From: Bacillus cereus
GTDB lineage: Bacteria; Bacillota; Bacilli; Bacillales; Bacillaceae_G
DNA length: 42,647 bases
Reading direction: 5' to 3'
Assembly: GCF_002584535.1 (NCBI RefSeq)
Contig: NZ_NUOT01000025.1
Location: forward strand, 1 to 42,647
The translations under genes and the position numbers were made by a program. How positions within the stretch are numbered: position 1 is the first letter of the stretch; the number at the start of each line of letters is the position of its first letter. The notes beneath the pieces are model-generated. The model saw only the letters and a program-made list of their open reading frames with translations. It had not been told where the DNA came from and searched no databases. Shown piece by piece: positions 16,978 to 24,788 of this stretch.

Positions 16978-18198
16978 ATGGACAGTATTGATAGATTAAC
17001 AAGGGAACAGGTTCGAACGTTAAGGCTGTTTTTAAGTTTATTCATTGCTACTTTTTTTATTTATGATGTTGCATCTTATTATATTATGCCGAAGCTAGAA
17101 GGCGTAAATGAGGCCCCAATTGTAGAACAAGGTTTAGGGGTATGGTTGTATATTCTTACGGCTATATTGGTGCTTGTAGGAATATATGTGATGAGGCGAA
17201 AGAATCCATATGCTGTGAAATATATTATTTTCATAGGATATAATACATTAGATTTTATTCATAATTTTATCATTTACTATGGAACAGATTTAGAGTTTGA
17301 TGCAGGAAATATAGTGGAAGGATTTTTCTTTCTTTTTGCACCATTCTTTTTGAACAAGCGCTATTTTTGGTTAGTAGCAGGAGGAACAATAGTAAAGTAT
17401 GCCTTAATGGGAGTGGTTGTACATTCTTTTATTGTTCTCGTTCCTATCGTCCTTTGTAGCTTGTTTTCGATTATAGGATGGGTTATTTTATTGAGATTCC
17501 AAGCTTATATACGCACAATTGAAATGACACATAAGGAATTGCAACAGTCGGAGAAGATGGCTGTAATTGGCAGGATGGCAACAGTTATCGGTTTTAAAAT
17601 GCGTAATCCATTAATGCTTTTGAAAAGCTTTATTAGAGGGCAACACGAAAAGTATCCTGATGATAAAGTATATTGTGATATTATGGAGCAAGAAATTGAA
17701 AGAATCGATACAATTGCCACCGAACTTGTGGAGCTTGGGAATTCTAGGCCGATGGAATACAAGAATCATGATATAAAGGATATTCTTTCATACGTGGTAA
17801 GAATTATGGGACAGCCTGCTTCGGAACGAGGAATTAAAATACATACCATTTATAAAGGTGAATTGCCAAGTATAATATGTAATGAAAAACGTTTAAAACA
17901 GGTGTTTTTAAATGTAATAAAAAATGCGATTGAATCCATGCAAGATGGTGGAATAATTATCATTGAAGTTACATTAAAAGATGCAATGGTAATTCGAATC
18001 AAGGATGAGGGATGCGGCATACCGAAAGATAAAATTCCTAAACTGAGCGAAGCTTTTTATACAACGAAAGATGAAGGAACTGGTTTAGGATTAATGGTTA
18101 CATATAAGATTATTGAAGAACATCAGGGCAAGTTACAGTTTGAGAGTGAAGTGGGAGTTGGAACTACGGTTGAGATTGTGCTTCCAATTTCGCAATAA
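16978..18198 (+). CDS. degenerate sensor histidine kinase lacking the phosphoacceptor His
   Basis: A 406-residue paralogue of the preceding kinase, with the same membrane N-terminus (~180 residues, including GTDLEFDAGNIVEGFFFLFAPFF against ATHNKVAFDGGNILEFVFIL) and the same domain order. The H-box reads GFKMRNPLMLLKSF: the histidine is Phe206 (TTT, 17593-17595) and the usual acid is Lys207. His to Phe needs two base changes, so a read error is unlikely. The ATP-binding half is intact: NVIKNAIESM, DEGCGIPKD, EAFYTTKDEGTGLGL. It should bind ATP but cannot autophosphorylate at the normal site. Possible roles are heterodimer partner, phosphatase or inhibitor. GAGGAG precedes the ATG. Confidence 0.88.
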   Translation: MDSIDRLTREQVRTLRLFLSLFIATFFIYDVASYYIMPKLEGVNEAPIVEQGLGVWLYILTAILVLVGIYVMRRKNPYAVKYIIFIGYNTLDFIHNFIIYYGTDLEFDAGNIVEGFFFLFAPFFLNKRYFWLVAGGTIVKYALMGVVVHSFIVLVPIVLCSLFSIIGWVILLRFQAYIRTIEMTHKELQQSEKMAVIGRMATVIGFKMRNPLMLLKSFIRGQHEKYPDDKVYCDIMEQEIERIDTIATELVELGNSRPMEYKNHDIKDILSYVVRIMGQPASERGIKIHTIYKGELPSIICNEKRLKQVFLNVIKNAIESMQDGGIIIIEVTLKDAMVIRIKDEGCGIPKDKIPKLSEAFYTTKDEGTGLGLMVTYKIIEEHQGKLQFESEVGVGTTVEIVLPISQ

Positions 18199-18201
18199 AA
18201 T

Positions 18202-18243
18202 AAAAAGAGAAAATCCGTTCAATAAACGAATTTTCTCTTTTTT
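18202..18243 (+). terminator. terminator after the kinase pair
   Basis: AAAAAGAGAAAATCCGTT (18202-18219) pairs with AACGAATTTTCTCTTTTTT (18225-18243), with one mismatch, and ends in T residues. Confidence 0.85.
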
Positions 18244-18568
18244 GATGTAATAAGTTTTACATATTATTTGGGTTCTAGTAGCCCTTAACTTTTCAAGTTA
18301 GCGATTTGCATGAAGAAGGATTACTAACAGATTGCCTTAGGATTATATCATATAAAGATATGAAGGAATGATATGCAATATTTCATATTATAGCTTAGGC
18401 TAATATAGCCTATTGATAGGTAGATGTTTACATGAATACTCCCCCACTTAACTTCGTTTGAAGTAGGGGTACTCTTTCAGCAAAATCTGATAGAAAAAGG
18501 AAGTGATTATTTTTTTAGAAACCGCCAAGCATGAAGAAAAAAGGATTCTTAGTGGTACCTTTTTATAA
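18244..18568. other. gene-free spacer with several small hairpins
   Basis: No credible reading frame is present. The stretch holds short inverted repeats: TAACTTTTCAAGTTA near 18286-18300, TAGGCTAATATAGCCTA near 18397-18413, and the larger hairpin listed separately at 18436-18475. Together these could be the ends of a small non-autonomous IS200/IS605-type element, but I cannot define its borders. Confidence 0.4.
18436..18475 (+). repeat. IS200/IS605-like palindrome, copy 1
   Basis: CCCC (18442-18445) and ACTT (18446-18449) pair with AAGT (18461-18464) and GGGG (18466-18469), leaving one bulged A at 18465. The flanks are ACTC on the left and TACTCT on the right. Read in reverse, it has the same stem plan and bulge as the hairpin at 39424-39466. 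The shape recalls right-end hairpins of IS200/IS605 elements; no transposase is nearby. Confidence 0.45.
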
Positions 18569-18901
18569 TTAATCTCGCAGACCGAATCCAATGATTTTCT
18601 TCGTTTTCATATCAACAAACGCATCTACATTTCCAAGTTTGTAAGAACGATCAGATGGAAACGAAACACGATAGACCTCTTTTCCAATATAAGAGGAATC
18701 TTTGACAGAAGATATTCCAGCTTGCAACGTTTCTGTCGTAACTGTAGCATGCTTCCAGCCAGTGCTTATTTCTTCTTTCGCATGCTCAGATAATTGATTC
18801 CATACCGTTTTCTTTAATTCGTCCTTAGGAGTACCTTTACATGAGCTTAATAGAAAACAAGCAAGAACGAGGAGTGCGAAAGAAAGTATTCGACCTCTCA
18901 T
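18569..18901 (-). CDS. small lipoprotein, unknown function
   Basis: A 110-residue protein with a clear lipoprotein signal (MRGRILSFALLVLACFLLSSC, acylated Cys21). The small soluble domain that follows contains WKHATVTTETLQAG, VYRVSFPSDRSYKLGNVDAFVDMKTKKIIGFGLRD. The C-terminal pattern of a strand followed by D-KTKKIIG is PepSY/YcdC-like only in a general way; I do not assign a family. The ATG abuts the stop codon of the Nif3-like gene upstream (TAA then ATG), so the two are co-transcribed and probably translationally coupled. Confidence 0.7.
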   Translation of the reverse strand: MRGRILSFALLVLACFLLSSCKGTPKDELKKTVWNQLSEHAKEEISTGWKHATVTTETLQAGISSVKDSSYIGKEVYRVSFPSDRSYKLGNVDAFVDMKTKKIIGFGLRD

Positions 18902-19819
18902 TTAATACCACCATTTCTTCTGCGGGAGTAAAACAATATCCACATTAAAGTTTTCTATAAACCAATCACGCATCAAAGTTTTCTTTATTAAGTATTCAGA
19001 AGCTGAATGCGATACGCCGATAAGCGACATATTTGTTTCTTTCACATAATCCATAATTAATGAATATTTGTATTTGCCGTATTCATTATCGATATGACAA
19101 TGAATTTCCCCTGTAATATACGCCTCGGCGCCTTTTTCTTCTGCTTCTTTGAGAAGATCTACTTTATCACCGCAACCAGCGATAATCGCAATTTTTGTGA
19201 TAGATTCATGGTGTTTACCTTCAAAGTCTATGTACGGAACGTGGAAGAGTTCTTTTAGACGTTGTTCGAGGTTGCTTGTTGTTGTTTCATGCATTTCGCA
19301 AATGAGTCCACAGGGTATATCTTTTCCATCATAAGCAAATCCATCTACTATATTGGCCTCTAGAGCTTTAGCAATCGCAATGCTTGTTCCATATGTTTGA
19401 TGATGATCCATTGGAACGTGGCATGTATAAATAGAGAGTTCTTTTTCTTTGATAGTTTGTAAATCGTGCATTGGAATAGGTACAAATCCTCGTCCAGATT
19501 TTCCGAGTGGATCACCACATTCCATCACAAGAGGGTGATGCATAAAAAGTAAATCACCTGGCTTGGATTGTGAGATGAATTTTTCAAGAACATCATCTGT
19601 TGGAAAGACAGCTAAAAAGATTGTGTTTACAGTTTCAGCACCTTTTATCATAAGACCGTTAAAGGTATTTACAAAGTCTGCTTCAAAAAATTGTCGCCAA
19701 GGAAATTCGATTGGATCGTATACAGCTGGAATAAATCGACTAAAGGCACTGTCTTTTCCGTATTTTTTGATTTGAAATAAAGAATCTAGTGCATGTTGTA
19801 CTTCTTTTAAGGCTGGCAT
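18902..19819 (-). CDS. Nif3-like dinuclear metal-centre protein
   Basis: Cytosolic 305-residue member of the Nif3/DUF34 family. Metal ligands are visible in order: LFMHHPLV near residue 103, HVPMDH near residue 149, and SHSASEY towards the C-terminus, with GEIHCH close before it. Family members form hexamers with two metals; the reaction is not established, and links to GTP cyclohydrolase and metal insertion have been proposed. It is not the long YqfO form. ATG 19819 is chosen for its AAAGGAGGAG site; the longer frame to 19909 has none. Confidence 0.85.
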   Translation of the reverse strand: MPALKEVQHALDSLFQIKKYGKDSAFSRFIPAVYDPIEFPWRQFFEADFVNTFNGLMIKGAETVNTIFLAVFPTDDVLEKFISQSKPGDLLFMHHPLVMECGDPLGKSGRGFVPIPMHDLQTIKEKELSIYTCHVPMDHHQTYGTSIAIAKALEANIVDGFAYDGKDIPCGLICEMHETTTSNLEQRLKELFHVPYIDFEGKHHESITKIAIIAGCGDKVDLLKEAEEKGAEAYITGEIHCHIDNEYGKYKYSLIMDYVKETNMSLIGVSHSASEYLIKKTLMRDWFIENFNVDIVLLPQKKWWY

Positions 19820-19945
19820 AATCTCTCCTCCTTTATCACATTCATTGTATAGTAGTTGTAATTTTCTGTATATAACAAGTGGATAGAATTCACAAAAAGA
19901 ATGGTACAATATAAGAATTATGTATAGAAGTAGGAGGAAAGAGAA

Positions 19946-20269
19946 ATGAACGTGACTGTAACAGATGCAGCATATAAAAAGATTATGGATACGATTCCAA
20001 GTGAAACAAAGTTTATAAAATTATTTTATGATAATGAAGGGTGCGGCTGCGTGATGAGCGGGATTATCGACTTAGTGGCTGTATCAGAAAAAGATGAACG
20101 TGATGTCGATATTGAATCAAATAAATTACAATTCATTGCAGATCGAACAAAGCTTGTGTTTATGGATGATAAGCTTATTGTTGATTTACATGAATCAGGC
20201 GGGCATTTTCAACTGAAAAGTCCGAGCCAATTTTATAATCCAACTATGAAACTGCATATTCGAGTATAA
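19946..20269 (+). CDS. HesB/YqkB-like iron-sulfur biosynthesis-fold protein
   Basis: A 107-residue protein matching the HesB-like family in its small Bacillus form. It begins MNVTVTDAAYKKIMD, then a beta-rich core FIKLFYDNEGCGCVMSGIIDLV. The GCGC motif gives the only cysteines, so the distal CGC of A-type carriers is missing. Such proteins are annotated as iron-sulfur cluster biosynthesis proteins, but function in this subgroup is unproven. GTAGGAGGAAAG precedes the ATG. Divergent from the Nif3-like gene. Confidence 0.78.
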   Translation: MNVTVTDAAYKKIMDTIPSETKFIKLFYDNEGCGCVMSGIIDLVAVSEKDERDVDIESNKLQFIADRTKLVFMDDKLIVDLHESGGHFQLKSPSQFYNPTMKLHIRV

Positions 20270-20273
20270 TTTA

Positions 20274-20308
20274 TTAAAAAGGGGCAAATTGCATGCTCCT
20301 TTTTCTTA
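20274..20308 (+). terminator. terminator of the HesB-like gene
   Basis: AAAAAGGGGCA pairs with TGCTCCTTTTT around AATTGCA, with one bulge, followed by CTTATG. It lies five bases after the stop. Confidence 0.7.
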
Positions 20309-20381
20309 TGTAATTTTTCATGTAATGAAATGTACATATAATTGAATTTTCTGTATAATTCTCTGTGCGGAGGGGATACAT

Positions 20382-21287
20382 ATGAGAAGATGGGGGATTG
20401 AATTATTACTTTTAAGTGTGGTTATGATTTGGGGTATCAATTATACAATTGGAAAATACGGACTTGTAGAACTTACAGCAATTGAGTTTACTGCGCTCCG
20501 GATGATTGCAGCAGCACCGCTATTAGTAGTACTTACATTTTATATTGAAAAGTCATTGTACATGGAATTAAGGGATATACCAAGGCTCATTGTAGTTAGT
20601 GTTGTGGGAATCGTGCTGTATCAAACATTATTTATGGAAACTATAAAGTATACATCCGCTACGAATGCTTCTTTACTTATTTCTATTTCACCTATTTTTA
20701 CAACGGTGTTTGCAATTTTTCTTAGACAAGAGAAGTTTTCTTCGCGAAAATTAGTTGGCTCTATTATAGCTTGCATCGGTGCCTCCCTTGTTTTATTAGT
20801 AGGACATTCACTTGCTGGGTCTTTTTATGGAAATGGAATTGGACTCATTACATCGATATGCTGGGGGCTATATCCAGTTTTAGCTGGACCACTTATAAAA
20901 AAATATTCGGCACTTCGTGTGACTACATGGTCAGCAGTTGTTGGAGCAATTCCGCTTGTTATACTGAGCGGCCCACATGTTTTTTTGCTGCCATTCCAAA
21001 TTGAACAAGGGATGTCATGGTTTGCACTACTATATTCTATTTTCTTTGTAACGGTATTTGGTTTAGTCATTTGGTATGTCGGGGTTCAAAAAATTGGTGC
21101 TTCACATACGATGGTATATATGTACATTACACCGCTTGTTGCGGTTGTATTTGCGGCGGTATGGGCGAAAGAGCATATTTCGTTCCAACAGATGATTGGT
21201 GGTTGTATTATCTTTCTCGGCTTATGGTTTGTAAAGTCTGAAAAACTTGATGCACAGCATATCGCATCAGAATATATATCAAAATAG
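20382..21287 (+). CDS. EamA/DMT-family transporter
   Basis: Integral membrane transporter of 301 residues with ten predicted helices in two EamA repeats. The first starts LLLLSVVMIWGINYTIGKYGL and the second begins near ITSICWGLYPVLAGPLIKKYS (residue ~155). Charged residues sit in the loops, including the conserved FTALR after helix 1. Members export amino acids, nucleotides or drugs; the substrate here cannot be named. GGAGGGGA precedes the ATG. A likely promoter is TATAAT at 20354-20359 with TGTACA 17 bp upstream. Confidence 0.88.
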   Translation: MRRWGIELLLLSVVMIWGINYTIGKYGLVELTAIEFTALRMIAAAPLLVVLTFYIEKSLYMELRDIPRLIVVSVVGIVLYQTLFMETIKYTSATNASLLISISPIFTTVFAIFLRQEKFSSRKLVGSIIACIGASLVLLVGHSLAGSFYGNGIGLITSICWGLYPVLAGPLIKKYSALRVTTWSAVVGAIPLVILSGPHVFLLPFQIEQGMSWFALLYSIFFVTVFGLVIWYVGVQKIGASHTMVYMYITPLVAVVFAAVWAKEHISFQQMIGGCIIFLGLWFVKSEKLDAQHIASEYISK

Positions 21288-21323
21288 GAAAACAGATCAG
21301 TCATGATCTGCTTTCCTATTTTT
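21283..21323. terminator. terminator between convergent genes
   Basis: AATAGGAAAACAGATCA (from 21283) pairs with TGATCTGCTTTCCTATT (21304-21320), with one mismatch, followed by T residues. It overlaps the transporter stop and lies at the end of the convergent membrane-protein gene. Confidence 0.85.
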
Positions 21324-21537
21324 TTATTTTTGGTAAAAACATAAGGAATAAAATGGAAATGATAAGTGGGATAAAGTTGAGAAAAGGTATGCGGAATAGT
21401 GCAATAAGAATAATTCCGGAGAGAAGAACACCGAGGACAGCATAGAAGATACTATGTTCTTTTGTGTACCAATATAATGAGAGTCCTATAAGTGCAGGGA
21501 TAATGAGGTGAATGAGAGCCATTAAAAAATAAATCAT
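21316..21537 (-). CDS. small membrane protein
   Basis: A 73-residue protein that is hydrophobic almost throughout, with three predicted membrane helices (residues ~3-20, ~30-47, ~50-68) and a basic tail KIKK. A GGGGGCG site precedes the ATG. It converges on the EamA transporter and shares its terminator region. No family recognised. A frame overlapping it upstream on the same strand is a shadow through the repeat at 21586-21760. Confidence 0.6.
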   Translation of the reverse strand: MIYFLMALIHLIIPALIGLSLYWYTKEHSIFYAVLGVLLSGIILIALFRIPFLNFIPLIISILFLMFLPKIKK

Positions 21538-21585
21538 TAGACGCCCCCTTTATTTGTGTACTCATTACATACATATAAATTGAAA

Positions 21586-21760
21586 AACTGACATAAAACC
21601 TTTCTTTATAGGTGGGAGAGAGGATTTGGTCGAGCGGAGAAGTGGTAAGAACTTTTTTTGCCGCATGCCATGTGAGAACAGAAGGAGAAAACGAGCGGAG
21701 ATCTCTTTTTGTTTCCAAGGCCTTGGTTTATATGTTGGAAAATGAAAGTGGATATATCTA
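21586..21760 (+). repeat. dispersed repeat, copy B (bcr-like)
   Basis: The fullest copy (~175 bp). It contains GGGAGAGAGGAT, GAAGTGGT, GCATGCCATGTGAGAACA, GGAGAAAACGAGCGGAGAT, a perfect palindrome CCAAGGCCTTGG, and a tail GTGGATATAT. Copies A, C and D share these blocks in the same order. The remaining sequence to 21983 holds TATAAT (21866-21871), the inverted repeat at 21893-21921, and the next gene's ribosome site. Confidence 0.7.
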
Positions 21761-21892
21761 CATCATATCCATATTTTTGTAGATTGATATCACTTTTTTG
21801 TAAATCTATGAGAAATGTTTGAAAAAAAGTCACAAGTTGCGCCTGCTTCCAAACTAAAAATCTTGTATAATATTATTTCCAAAAAATATTTT

Positions 21893-21921
21893 AACAACAT
21901 AAGTGTAGTGTTTATGTTGTT
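21893..21921. promoter_or_regulatory. perfect inverted repeat in the leader of the AtpI-like gene
   Basis: AACAACATAA (21893-21902) and TTATGTTGTT (21912-21921) are perfect 10-bp arms around nine bases. They lie about 20 bp after a TATAAT box and 62 bp before the start codon. This could be an operator or an RNA hairpin. Confidence 0.4.
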
Positions 21922-21983
21922 TATTTTCGAATGTAACAGATAAAGTCTGATGATATGTAAATAAGATGATAAAGGAGAACTGC

Positions 21984-22355
21984 ATGATTAGTATGTCATT
22001 AAGGTCATTTAAAATCCAAATGTATTATTTGCTAGGTGCAATGCTATTAGGTTGGGCGATGACACCTTTTTCTGCACACTTTTTAGGTGTAGGGATTGGT
22101 TTACTCGTTAGTATGTATTGCGTTTGGATTTTAGGAAGACGTATTGAAAAGCTTGGAGATAGTATTGTAAAAAAGAGTAAAGCACCGACACTTGGTATGG
22201 TTAATCGTTTTGCAGCAGCGATACTCGGCGCAATTATTATGTATGAAATTGAACATCATATGGTTATGTGGGCATTTGCTGTTGGAATTATGGGTGGTTA
22301 TTTCTTGATCGTTATTAATTTAGGCTATTACAGCATGAAAGATGCGAAGAAATAG
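21984..22355 (+). CDS. AtpI-like (ATP synthase subunit I family) membrane protein
   Basis: A 123-residue protein with four predicted membrane helices. It matches the AtpI pattern: paired N-terminal helices, VSMYCVWILGRRIEKLGDSI after helix 2, then LGMVNRFAAAILGAI and a last helix pair. AtpI helps assemble the F-type ATPase c-ring or handles Mg/Ca, but no atp genes are nearby, so this is an isolated member. I chose ATG 21984 because AAAGGAGA lies seven bases upstream; the frame opens at 21966 with the ribosome site inside it. Confidence 0.72.
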   Translation: MISMSLRSFKIQMYYLLGAMLLGWAMTPFSAHFLGVGIGLLVSMYCVWILGRRIEKLGDSIVKKSKAPTLGMVNRFAAAILGAIIMYEIEHHMVMWAFAVGIMGGYFLIVINLGYYSMKDAKK

Positions 22356-22369
22356 GTAAATACAGAACC

Positions 22370-22528
22370 TTTTCTTTTTTAGGTAAGAGAGAGGATTCGA
22401 TGGTGAATAGAAGTGGTCAGAGAATTTTTTTACTCTATGTCATGTGAAAACAAATGGAGAAAATGAGTCGAGAATCTGTATTTGTTTGCCAAGCAACGAT
22501 TTATATGTTAGAAAATCAAGATATATAG
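22370..22528 (+). repeat. dispersed repeat, copy C (bcr-like)
   Basis: It shares GAGAGAGGATT, GAAGTGGT, ATGTCATGTGAAAACA, TGGAGAAAATGAG, TTTGTTTGCCAAG and TTATATGTTAGAAAATCAAG with copy B, at the same spacing. It sits directly 3' of the AtpI-like gene and ends at a terminator. Bases 22564-22682 hold no recognisable feature. Confidence 0.7.
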
Positions 22529-22563
22529 AAAGAAGCTTACGTTTTAGCGTAAGCTTCTTTTTT
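22529..22563. terminator. bidirectional terminator between the AtpI-like gene and pckA
   Basis: AAAGAAGCTTACG (22529-22541) pairs perfectly with CGTAAGCTTCTTT (22548-22560) and runs into T residues. It may also serve pckA, which ends at 22683 on the other strand. Confidence 0.8.
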
Positions 22564-22682
22564 ATTGTAAGTATGTGTAACCTATAAAGTCGCATGGGTT
22601 TTGTCGGTGAGTACGCGAACTTTTTAGGCTACACTATACTTATTCATATGAGTAAAGGGGTATTCAAACAGTAAAGGTTAAA

Positions 22683-24269
22683 TTAAGCGATTGGACCGCC
22701 TAATTTGATAATGCTTTCGGAAACGTTCTCGAACTTTTTGAAGTTTTCTTTGAACTTATCTGCAAGCTCGATTGCTTTTGCTTTGTAAGCTGCTTTATCA
22801 GCCCATGTTTGTTCAGGCATTAATACTTCATCAGGTACACCTGGTACATGAAGTGGCACTTCAAGACCGAAGATGTCATGTTTCGCTGTTTCAGCGTTAT
22901 CAAGCTCGCCGTTTAATGCTGATTGTACCATTGCACGAGTGTAACCTAAGTTCATACGTTTTCCAACGCCGTATTCGCCACCAGTCCAGCCAGTGTTTAC
23001 TAAGAATACTTTCGCATCATGTTTCTCGATCTTTTCACCAAGCATTTCAGCATAGCGAGATGCATCAAGTGGCAAGAATGGAGAACCGAAGCAAGTTGAG
23101 AACGTTGCTTGCGGAGATGTTACACCGCGCTCAGTTCCAGCTAGTTTACTAGTGTAACCGCTTAAGAAATGGTACATAGCTTGCTCTTTATTTAACTTAC
23201 TGATTGGAGGCAATACTCCAGATGCATCAGCAGTTAAGAAAATAATTGTATTTGGATGTCCTGCAACACTTGGTACTACGATATTATCAATCGCATCAAT
23301 TGGGTATGCAGCACGTGTATTTTCTGTTAATGTAGTATCATTATAATCTGCAATACGTGTTTGATTATCAATTACAACGTTCTCAAGCACTGATCCAAAT
23401 GTAATTGCATCAAAAATTTGTGGCTCTTTTTCATGAGAAAGGTTAATACATTTTGCGTAGCAACCGCCTTCAATATTGAATACGCCGTTATCAGACCAAC
23501 CGTGCTCATCATCACCAATTAATTTACGGTGTGGGTCAGCAGATAATGTTGTTTTACCTGTTCCAGATAAACCGAAGAATAGAGCAACATCACCTTCTTC
23601 ACCTACGTTTGCAGAACAATGCATAGATAAAATATCTTGTTCCGGAAGTAAGAAGTTCATAATAGAGAAGATTGATTTTTTCATCTCTCCAGCGTATTCA
23701 GTACCACCGATTAATACGATGCGTTTTTCAAACGAAACCATAATAAATGCTTCAGAGTTTGTGCCGTCAATCTCTGGATCTGCTTTAAAGCTTGGTGCAG
23801 AAACAATTGTGAACTCAGCTTCATGATTTGCTAATTCGTCTTCAGTTGGACGAATAAATAATTGATGTACGAATAAATTGTGCCATGCATATTCATTAAC
23901 AACTTGTAATGGAAGGCGATAGTTACGATCAGCGCCAGCGAATCCTTTAAATACGAATAATTCTTCTTTTTCTTTTAAGTATTCTAATACTTTTGTATAT
24001 AATTTATTAAAATGTTCTTCAGAAATCGGTTGATTTACAGATCCCCAAGCGATCTTATCTGCAACCGATGCTTCTTTCACAATAAATTTATCTTTAGGAG
24101 AACGTCCTGTATATTTTCCTGTAGAAGCAGATACAGCGCCAGTAGAAGTCAATTTCCCTTCATTTCTCATTAGAACTTTTTCTACTAATTGTGGAACGCT
24201 TAGTTGAACCTGTGCATTGCTTCCGTTCAGTAATTCGTGTAATCCAATTTGGACATTCACAGTACTCAT
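22683..24269 (-). CDS. pckA: phosphoenolpyruvate carboxykinase (ATP)
   Basis: Cytosolic gluconeogenic enzyme converting oxaloacetate and ATP to PEP, CO2 and ADP. Seen: [11 protein letters not shown] near residue 51 (substrate arginine), [14 protein letters not shown] near 233 (kinase-1a P-loop), [22 protein letters not shown] (metal and nucleotide region) and NTRAAYPI with [11 protein letters not shown] beyond. Its 528 residues match the bacterial ATP form. The ATG has AAGGATGG upstream. Divergent from metK, with 519 bp between the two start codons. Repression by glucose is expected from the family, but I did not identify a CcpN or CcpA site with confidence. Confidence 0.97.
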   Translation of the reverse strand: MSTVNVQIGLHELLNGSNAQVQLSVPQLVEKVLMRNEGKLTSTGAVSASTGKYTGRSPKDKFIVKEASVADKIAWGSVNQPISEEHFNKLYTKVLEYLKEKEELFVFKGFAGADRNYRLPLQVVNEYAWHNLFVHQLFIRPTEDELANHEAEFTIVSAPSFKADPEIDGTNSEAFIMVSFEKRIVLIGGTEYAGEMKKSIFSIMNFLLPEQDILSMHCSANVGEEGDVALFFGLSGTGKTTLSADPHRKLIGDDEHGWSDNGVFNIEGGCYAKCINLSHEKEPQIFDAITFGSVLENVVIDNQTRIADYNDTTLTENTRAAYPIDAIDNIVVPSVAGHPNTIIFLTADASGVLPPISKLNKEQAMYHFLSGYTSKLAGTERGVTSPQATFSTCFGSPFLPLDASRYAEMLGEKIEKHDAKVFLVNTGWTGGEYGVGKRMNLGYTRAMVQSALNGELDNAETAKHDIFGLEVPLHVPGVPDEVLMPEQTWADKAAYKAKAIELADKFKENFKKFENVSESIIKLGGPIA

Positions 24270-24324
24270 ATTTATATACCATCCTTTTCATTTTAATGAA
24301 ATTTTTCTCGTAATCCCCAACAAG

Positions 24325-24333
24325 AGTATAACA
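24325..24333 (-). promoter_or_regulatory. pckA promoter, extended -10
   Basis: On the minus strand TGTTATACT (TGn plus TATACT) lies about 55 bp before the pckA ATG. No convincing -35 was seen, which fits an extended -10 promoter. Confidence 0.5.
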
Positions 24334-24452
24334 CAATCATATAAATAATGTATACTATTTATTTATTTTTGTTTGTGTGAATGTATTATTTTCCTATTTA
24401 TATTTCGTTCGACAAATAATCCGAAAAACTTGTGGGAATATGTGAATATTAA

Positions 24453-24481
24453 TTGACAAATGAATATCATTTCTTTAGTAT
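24453..24481 (+). promoter_or_regulatory. metK promoter
   Basis: TTGACA (24453-24458) and TAGTAT (24476-24481) are separated by 17 bp, a good SigA promoter. It starts transcription about a dozen bases before the SAM riboswitch aptamer. Confidence 0.8.
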
Positions 24482-24498
24482 AGGTTGGGACGGATACT

Positions 24499-24694
24499 CT
24501 CTTATCCCGAGCTGGCGGAGGGACAGGCCCGATGAAGCCCGGCAACCTCACTTGTAACGGTAAATACAAGTGAATAGGTGCTAAAACCTGTGCGAGGCGA
24601 ACGGTCTCGAACGATAAGAGCGAAGGGCAAAAAGCAGTATGCAAGTAGCAAATTAAACCTTTCCTCTATGTTAAGTGGGAAAGGTTTTTCTTTT
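24499..24694 (+). ncRNA. SAM-I (S-box) riboswitch and terminator in the metK leader
   Basis: The aptamer runs 24499-24620. P1 forms from CTCTTATC (24499-24506) and GATAAGAG (24613-24620). The conserved core contains GCTGGCGGAGGGACAGGCCC, then GATGAAGCCCGGCAACC and a P3 arm CACTTGTA...TACAAGTG. The expression platform is a terminator, AAACCTTTCC (24655-24664) with GGAAAGGTTT (24678-24687), then TTCTTTT. High SAM should stabilise the aptamer and allow termination, lowering metK expression. About 95 further leader bases separate the terminator from metK. Confidence 0.96.
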
Positions 24695-24788
24695 ACTTGT
24701 TTGGGAGAATATATGAATGTCGCAGTTTGTGGCAAATTAAGGATGAGTTCCGTACAATATATACAATTACTGTAGGGAGGTTTACCAC

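Noticed and set aside
21452-21833. Minus-strand frames of 75 and 88 codons across 21452-21833
   Set aside because: They lie across the dispersed repeat B and have neither a credible start nor protein-like character.
22772-23152. 126-codon plus-strand frame inside pckA
   Set aside because: It is antisense to a well-conserved gene, has no ribosome site, and has the unusual composition of a shadow frame.
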